DNA from: Clostridia bacterium
Lineage (GTDB): Bacteria > Bacillota > Clostridia > Christensenellales > Borkfalkiaceae
DNA length: 46,397 bases
NCBI GenBank assembly: GCA_017507005.1
Contig: JAFWBT010000022.1
Span: 1 to 46,397, forward strand
Direction of reading: 5' to 3'
The notes under the pieces were generated by a model. It ran no database searches, was not told the origin of the DNA, and worked only from the letters and a program-made list of their open reading frames with translations. Position numbers and translations under genes: made by a program. Of the stretch, positions 42,189 to 46,397 are shown one piece after another (within the stretch, counting starts at the first letter, position 1; each line of letters begins with the position of its first letter).

Positions 42189-42908
42189 ATGCTTGAAAAA
42201 ACTCAATACAGCCAAGGAAAAAAGCGATTTAAAAATAATACTTTTTCCTCGCAAGAATGGTCTGCGCCTACAATGGTATCCCCTAATGAAATAGAATCTC
42301 TCATTGCCTCAATGCAGCTTGTCGGACGCACTATTAAAGGCCTTCGAATCATTGGGTTGAGTTATTTCCACACCAAGGATTGGATTGAAGAACACGCTTA
42401 TAACTCTCTTCCCGAAGATATGCCCGAAGAAAAAAAGCAAGAATATTCTAATTTTGATAGAATATCTGAAAGCTTAGAGTTTATTCGCTATGTCCATATC
42501 GATGAGCCTTTTTTGATTAAGTTTACCGACGAAAATACATTTGAGATTGACACTCCTCAAGCACCTGGATATCGTATCAGTATGAATTGTTTACCTTGGG
42601 ATATTCAAGGTTCAACAAATAATATTGATGTTTCAATATTATTTGCGCCTGTATTAAATCAAAAAATCATTGAGGTTGAAATAACCAAGAAAAGCATCAA
42701 TACTGCCCCTATGTTTTTTTGCCCTTTTGACGAAAATAACTCCACACGAGAAATTGTTAAACGAATTGTTTTATGGCTCGAAAACGGTATTGGGATTTGT
42801 ATTAATGGTTGGATAGATTACTGCGAGGTAGCTTGCATTGACCGCAATAAGCAAGTACTGCCTATTTTATTTAGTGAATTAAAAAAAGCCTTTCAAAATT
42901 TAATATAA
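42189..42908 (+). CDS. Hypothetical protein, AT-rich orphan
   Basis: I do not recognise this 239-residue protein. It has no signal peptide or membrane helix. It is mixed alpha/beta, with LVGRTIKGLRIIGLSYF early, EPFLIKFTDENTFEIDTPQA in the middle and IVKRIVLWLENGIGICINGW late. The AAAGGA ribosome site is about 12 bases from this ATG. A nearer ATG at 42181 would give only MNYA before a stop that overlaps this start. Base composition is AT-rich like the next gene and unlike the 2.2-41.9 kb block, suggesting later arrival. Confidence 0.7.
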   Translation: MLEKTQYSQGKKRFKNNTFSSQEWSAPTMVSPNEIESLIASMQLVGRTIKGLRIIGLSYFHTKDWIEEHAYNSLPEDMPEEKKQEYSNFDRISESLEFIRYVHIDEPFLIKFTDENTFEIDTPQAPGYRISMNCLPWDIQGSTNNIDVSILFAPVLNQKIIEVEITKKSINTAPMFFCPFDENNSTREIVKRIVLWLENGIGICINGWIDYCEVACIDRNKQVLPILFSELKKAFQNLI

Positions 42909-42941
42909 CTATACGATTTTCTTGCAGATTGTCAAAGTCCT

Positions 42942-42977
42942 TTTTTGTTTACTGCGTAGCAAAATTTGAGGGGTGAC
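42942..42977 (+). repeat. 36-bp direct repeat, left copy
   Basis: It starts TTTTTGTTTACTGCGTAG and ends GAGGGGTGAC. It matches 44558-44593 at 35 of 36 positions, same orientation. It runs into a terminator stem. Confidence 0.85.
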
Positions 42978-43002
42978 CTGATCGGTCACCCCTTGTCTTT
43001 TA
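42970..43002 (+). terminator. Terminator of the orphan gene
   Basis: GGGGTGACC (42970-42978) pairs with GGTCACCCC (42984-42992) and is followed by TTGTCTTTTA. It lies about 60 bases after the stop at 42908. Confidence 0.75.
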
Positions 43003-43033
43003 TTATCATCCCGATAAATTGGAATTTGTTTAA

Positions 43034-44476
43034 TTAAAATAATTCACTAAAATTTTTTTCGCTAGTAACGATATAGTATTTACTGTCATAGTAAAAATGG
43101 GTTGCATCATAAACTATAATTTCACCAATTTCACCAATAAGGCTTATGGGATTTAAAACATCTGCATAATTAAAGTCTAGTTCTCTATCTCTAATAAATT
43201 CCAATTCTTTTACATCATAAGTTATTTCCTGATTATCTTTAGAAGTTAAAATACCATCATTACAATTAAAGCATGCCACAGCATTCGCACTTGACCATGC
43301 AGGTGATTCACTACAAGAATACCACTTGCTATTATAGTAAAACATATCACATTCAAAATGCGCTAGTATTTTTTTGTTTTTTTCTGTTTTAGAACTAATT
43401 TCAATTTCCCATTTTACGTGAAAATCATCTAAATTAGTAGGTGGTTGTTCACTTTCAACTAACATACTATCTTCTCGGAAAAGTGCGTTAAACCAAAAAC
43501 TTATCGTGTCTGAATCATTTACATAAAGTATTTCATCAAATTTATAATTTGAAACTGGAGAATGAATCTTAGATAATTTAATCAAAGTATCTTCTTGATT
43601 AGAAATATAATATGAAAGTTCAGGAATTATCTCTAAAAACGGACCCACTTTTACTTCTTCTGGTGGGGTTTGTTCATCAGGTGGAGTTTGTTCATCTGGC
43701 TCTTTGGGAATAGGTTCAAGATAGAACAAAGTTATAATATGATTGTTTCCAGACACGGAAAAATTATTATCATAATAATAACATTCTCCTTCTTCAATAG
43801 CATCTAAAATAATAGCCACATTATCAACATTTATTTTAATTGCATTAACTCCAATATTTTCTGCTAAAAGATCAATTTCTTCAGAATCAGTAACAAGTTT
43901 GATGCAATCTTCTGAAATAATAACATTTCCTTTTTTAATTCTACTTATTGGTATGAAACGCTCCCAACTGCGGACTTCTTCGACCAATTCTTGCAACTGC
44001 TCATTATACCTTTCTTGATTATCAACATACGCACCATTAATGTCGGAATTGTGGCTCACAAATTCGTAATTTATTCCATTATAGTCAAAATGTAATGAGT
44101 CACGATAATAACCACCTGCGCCAAGTGCCTCGATTTTATCACCATTCTCAAGTGTTATGTATATTGTCGTATTTGTTATACCATTATTCTTACACTTATA
44201 CGTACCTTTTAGTTCGTTTTGTTCTAGTGGTTTAAATATAAGACTAGAATCCTCTTCAAAATATATATAGGTCATCTGGGCATGTATGCCATTAATATTC
44301 CAAGAATGAATACCATGTTCCAATCTCGTTCTTATTGTGCTTCCATTAACATAGGCTATATCCTTATAAACATCATTAATAGTCCAAGAAAATTTATAAG
44401 GAACAATTGTACATGATGTAAGAATAGTAGTTAAGGACAGCAATATTAATATTATTAAAAATCTTAATTTCTTCAT
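43034..44476 (-). CDS. Hypothetical lipoprotein, AT-rich orphan
   Basis: The protein has 480 residues and no recognised domain. The signal peptide MKKLRFLIILILLSLTTIL ends in lipobox LTSC, so it is a lipid-anchored surface protein. Beta-rich sequence surrounds a hinge (PDEQTPPDEQTPPEE) near residue 265-280 that divides the protein into two parts. A pair of 36-bp direct repeats brackets the gene. AGGAGG precedes the ATG at 44476. Strong AT bias and the flanking repeats suggest recent acquisition. Confidence 0.75.
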   Translation of the reverse strand: MKKLRFLIILILLSLTTILTSCTIVPYKFSWTINDVYKDIAYVNGSTIRTRLEHGIHSWNINGIHAQMTYIYFEEDSSLIFKPLEQNELKGTYKCKNNGITNTTIYITLENGDKIEALGAGGYYRDSLHFDYNGINYEFVSHNSDINGAYVDNQERYNEQLQELVEEVRSWERFIPISRIKKGNVIISEDCIKLVTDSEEIDLLAENIGVNAIKINVDNVAIILDAIEEGECYYYDNNFSVSGNNHIITLFYLEPIPKEPDEQTPPDEQTPPEEVKVGPFLEIIPELSYYISNQEDTLIKLSKIHSPVSNYKFDEILYVNDSDTISFWFNALFREDSMLVESEQPPTNLDDFHVKWEIEISSKTEKNKKILAHFECDMFYYNSKWYSCSESPAWSSANAVACFNCNDGILTSKDNQEITYDVKELEFIRDRELDFNYADVLNPISLIGEIGEIIVYDATHFYYDSKYYIVTSEKNFSELF

Positions 44477-44516
44477 TAGCAATTCCTCCTTTCATCAAAT
44501 TCCTATTTATAGGTGT

Positions 44517-44545
44517 ATTATATCACATTCCTATGAATAATTCAA
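44517..44545 (-). promoter_or_regulatory. Sigma-A promoter of the orphan lipoprotein
   Basis: TTGAAT (44540-44545) and TATAAT (44517-44522) are 17 bases apart on the minus strand. The palindrome CCTATTTATAGG follows at 44502-44513. Confidence 0.65.
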
Positions 44546-44557
44546 CCATTTCTCTTG

Positions 44558-44593
44558 TTTTTGTTTACTGCGTATCAAAATTTGAGGGGTGAC
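44558..44593 (+). repeat. 36-bp direct repeat, right copy
   Basis: It matches 42942-42977 with a single G/T difference. It again runs into a GGGGTG stem (44586-44595 with 44604-44613, one mismatch), with different inner bases. Confidence 0.85.
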
Positions 44594-44642
44594 GGTTGAT
44601 TTTCCGCCACCCCCTTTTCAATGCTATTCTAAAATTAAATTG

Positions 44643-45233
44643 CTATATTCCGTACATCAACACACCCAAAACGCCCGATATTACGATAAGCAAAATAGGT
44701 GAAAACGCTTTCTTTTTCCACTTGAAATAACCAAGCGCGACCACGAGCAATACACCGAATATTACCAAGCCTTTCCAATCAAAGTTCACCGCGCTTTGCA
44801 CGGTTGCAATATTCAAAATCACGCTCAAAAACATCGTAAGCGCCGTTGCTAAAATCATTCCGACGATAGCAGGTTTAATTCCGCCAAGCACCGCCTTTAC
44901 ACCTGCGTATTTCAGCAATTTCGTGAGCAGGGTTGCCACCAACAAAATGATGATAAACGACGGCAATACCACACCGAGCGTGGCGAGCCTTGCTCCCAAA
45001 AATCCGCAAGCACCGCCAGGAACTTGCTTCCCTCTTTTCTGCATTTCCCCAAGCGCAGAGACAAGGTCGATTTCACCGCCTGCATTTTTATAAGCGGTCA
45101 ACAGCGCAAAACCGACCATCGTATGATGTTCAGGACCGTGCATATGGCAGGACGGCAACGCCATCATTTCTTCCAAGATTTCGATATCGGAGAATGGGAC
45201 AAGGTAACGGAAATCGAAGAAAAAACGGCTCAA
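44643..45233 (-). pseudogene. Chimeric ORF: DUF5714-like fragment fused to C-terminal part of a chromate transporter
   Basis: The open frame of 196 codons begins with TTG and no ribosome site. Residues about 17-78 (MHGPEHHTMVGFALLTAYKN, then KRGKQVPGGACGF) match the DUF5714 family as I know it. Residues 79-196 (LGARLATLGVVLPSFIIILL onward, four to five helices) are the C-terminal two thirds of a ChrA-type chromate transporter, without its N-terminal FGGG motif. The join is in frame at GF|LGA, near 45000. Neither family normally contains the other, so this is most likely a deletion fusion, non-functional for both. An assembly join is an alternative. Confidence 0.7.
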
Positions 45234-45263
45234 TACTCCGAAGCAATCTCAGAATCAGCATAA
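45174..45263 (+). pseudogene. 3' end of an unidentified plus-strand gene
   Basis: The frame reading FDIGEWDKVTEIEEKTAQYS then EAISESA and TAA looks like genuine coding sequence and is followed 22 bases later by a strong plus-strand terminator. Its 5' part is missing: left of about 45175 the sequence is antisense to the DUF5714-like fragment. I cannot name the parent gene. Confidence 0.45.
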
Positions 45264-45284
45264 AACAAAATTCAAAAAATATAG

Positions 45285-45323
45285 CAAAGGCGAACAGCTT
45301 TCGCCATTCGCCTTTGTTTTTTG
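45285..45323 (+). terminator. Rho-independent terminator after the plus-strand fragment
   Basis: CAAAGGCGAA pairs with TTCGCCTTTG and is followed by TTTTTT. The 190 bases after it, to 45517, hold no gene or RNA that I recognise. Confidence 0.8.
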
Positions 45324-45517
45324 CCGAAACCCACCTGTCAAAAAGTGTTCTTATGGACAAAAAACCGCGAGTTTCAGGGCTTTTAATATTTTTTTAAAAA
45401 TGCCAAAAATCTCACTTTGACCACTTATGAAAACACAGCTTTTTTTGACTAGATATAGGCAGATCTTTATGCTTCTTTGGTTGACTAGCTGCCAACGTTA
45501 GCAAAAGCAATCCGTTT

Positions 45518-45933
45518 TTAGCTCTCCACGATCGCGCGATATAAACCAAGCGCAGGGAAAGAATACGTTTGAGGTTGACATTCGGCGTGATGACTTTGTA
45601 TAAAGCGTGTAAAATACAAATCGCTTGCGCTGTCGATTCCCTTTTCGCCAATACCACCGCATACGAAAGAAGAAACTTCTTCCAAGGTAATCGACTCAGC
45701 AGAAATATTTTCTACTTCGGTATATACGCGGATTGCATTGCAATCTTCATAAACCGTAAAGACCGTCGTCGTTTCTATCCATTCAGAGCGCTGTTTTAAC
45801 GTAAGCGTGTTTTCGGTTTGCGTGTGCGAAAGATATCTCAAACGACAGTCTTCAGAAGATTTTGCCATTTTCACACCCATATGAGAAGGCTTGTCTTGAC
45901 CTGCAATTTGCACTTCAACGCATACCTGCCCCC
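45518..45933 (-). pseudogene. Internal fragment of a GH36 alpha-galactosidase
   Basis: About 130 codons match the N-terminal beta domain of GH36 alpha-galactosidases: HMGVKMAKSSEDCRLRYLSH, a long ENTLTLKQRSEW region and RFIQSHHAECQPQTYSF. The catalytic barrel is absent, and the frame stops soon after PALGLYRA. The frame is open further upstream to a TTG at 45967, but that lead looks unrelated. The recognisable homology begins at a dispersed repeat copy. It is a non-functional remnant. Confidence 0.7.
45915..45933 (-). repeat. Dispersed repeat copy 7, at the broken 5' end of the alpha-galactosidase fragment
   Basis: The minus strand reads GGGGGCAGGTATGCGTTGA. Alpha-galactosidase-like sequence starts immediately after it and unrelated sequence precedes it. 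Confidence 0.75.
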
Positions 45934-46060
45934 TATCTGTGCGAAAATTTCCGCATTGTTTTAACAACGCCCGTCTACAAGCTCTATTATAATCTCTTTG
46001 AATTCAATAAACATATACGTAACTAGCTCCTCTGCGCGCATTATATCTATTTACATATTA

Positions 46061-46397
46061 TTATACAATCAAAGAAATTATTTTACCGTTTTCCTTCCGT
46101 GATTGTTCAGCCGCAAAGCCCATATAATGACTTTGCATAGAATCGGCAATGGTCGTATTTAATTGACCTTTATTATCATAAAATGCCAATAACGTTTCCA
46201 TCATACCGACATCACCACCGCCGTGCCCGTAGGCTGTATCCCCAAAAACACTTACATCAACGCAATAACTTTCTTTGCCAAAAATATTGCAAGTTAAAAT
46301 ATTGTCTATCATATTGCCGGCAATATCTCCGTTTTCACAGTGCAATCGAATTTCACGGAAACATTCCTCGGAAAATGCCGTCATGGTCAGTTGGGCA
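46061..46397 (-). CDS. C-terminal part of a Gfo/Idh/MocA-family oxidoreductase (runs off the window)
   Basis: The frame is open to the window edge and its last 112 codons are visible. AQLTMTAFSEECFREIRLHC is the late beta-sheet segment of the family, followed by TAYGHGGGDVGMMETLLAFY and the usual helix MGFAAEQSRKENGKII. It is complete at its C-terminus. It is related to, but not a copy of, the genes at 13838-16751. It would be transcribed toward the alpha-galactosidase remnant, so the two may once have formed a catabolic operon. Confidence 0.8.
   Translation of the reverse strand, partial: AQLTMTAFSEECFREIRLHCENGDIAGNMIDNILTCNIFGKESYCVDVSVFGDTAYGHGGGDVGMMETLLAFYDNKGQLNTTIADSMQSHYMGFAAEQSRKENGKIISLIV

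Noticed and set aside
42082-42294. Alternative plus-strand open frame overlapping the orphan gene start
   Set aside because: It contains the promoter of the orphan gene and shows no ribosome site.
45412-45657. Minus-strand open frame downstream of and overlapping the alpha-galactosidase fragment
   Set aside because: It overlaps the fragment in another frame and matches nothing that I recognise; a transposase remnant was considered but there is no motif to support it.

Overview
The window looks like chromosome of an anaerobic, low-to-mid-GC Clostridia-type Bacillota (Firmicutes) bacterium, plausibly a gut resident. The evidence is a trimeric [FeFe]-hydrogenase operon, an ecfAA-ecfT-truA block, Firmicutes-style strong Shine-Dalgarno sequences (AAGGAGG), and many near-consensus sigma-A promoters with 17-bp spacers. 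Order- or family-level placement (Christensenellales-like) would be a guess. No rRNA, tRNA, CRISPR array or intact transposase was recognised.

Layout. 1-2111: end of an unknown CDS, then an AT-rich divergent unit of a LysR regulator facing a PQ-loop membrane protein and a degenerate SGNH-like protein. 2228-8747: minus-strand glycan-degradation genes (GH2 beta-mannosidase with its own promoter; GH1 and two GH29 alpha-L-fucosidases as one operon). 9015-9452: ElaA-type acetyltransferase. 9601-13754: plus-strand hydrogenase operon (HndA/NuoE-, NuoF- and HydA-type subunits) behind a perfect TTGACA-N17-TATAAT promoter. 13838-17826: three Gfo/Idh/MocA-type oxidoreductases divergent from an AraC regulator. 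17921-32864: minus-strand housekeeping genes: gltX; panE, aroK, nudix, histidine phosphatase, hemW, MGMT-like, lepA, lysR, mnmE; a membrane protein; truA, ecfT and a fused double-ATPase EcfA. 33195-37785: YitT membrane protein, an ABC-2 exporter pair, a methyltransferase and an SGNH esterase. 37959-41856: two tandem paralogous lipoproteins with His/Cys zinc-ribbon-like repeats. 42189-44476: AT-rich orphan genes. 44643-46397: a mosaic of gene fragments.

The glycosidases, Gfo/Idh enzymes and AraC regulator suggest fermentation of host or plant glycans; the hydrogenase would dispose of reductant as H2 or recycle it; the ECF module would import vitamins. These physiological links are inference.

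The most unusual features are: (1) a short dispersed repeat (minus-strand core GGCAGGTATGCGTT), seven copies all in the same orientation, sitting at 3' ends of or junctions between minus-strand genes, in two cases encoding the C-terminus of a protein; (2) the 44.6-46.4 kb mosaic, in which a DUF5714-like fragment is fused in frame to the C-terminal part of a chromate transporter and abuts the 3' end of an opposite-strand gene, near a truncated alpha-galactosidase that begins at one of the repeat copies; (3) the paired lipoproteins, which share architecture but carry about ten versus two copies of an HxYxxGxCxxCG unit.
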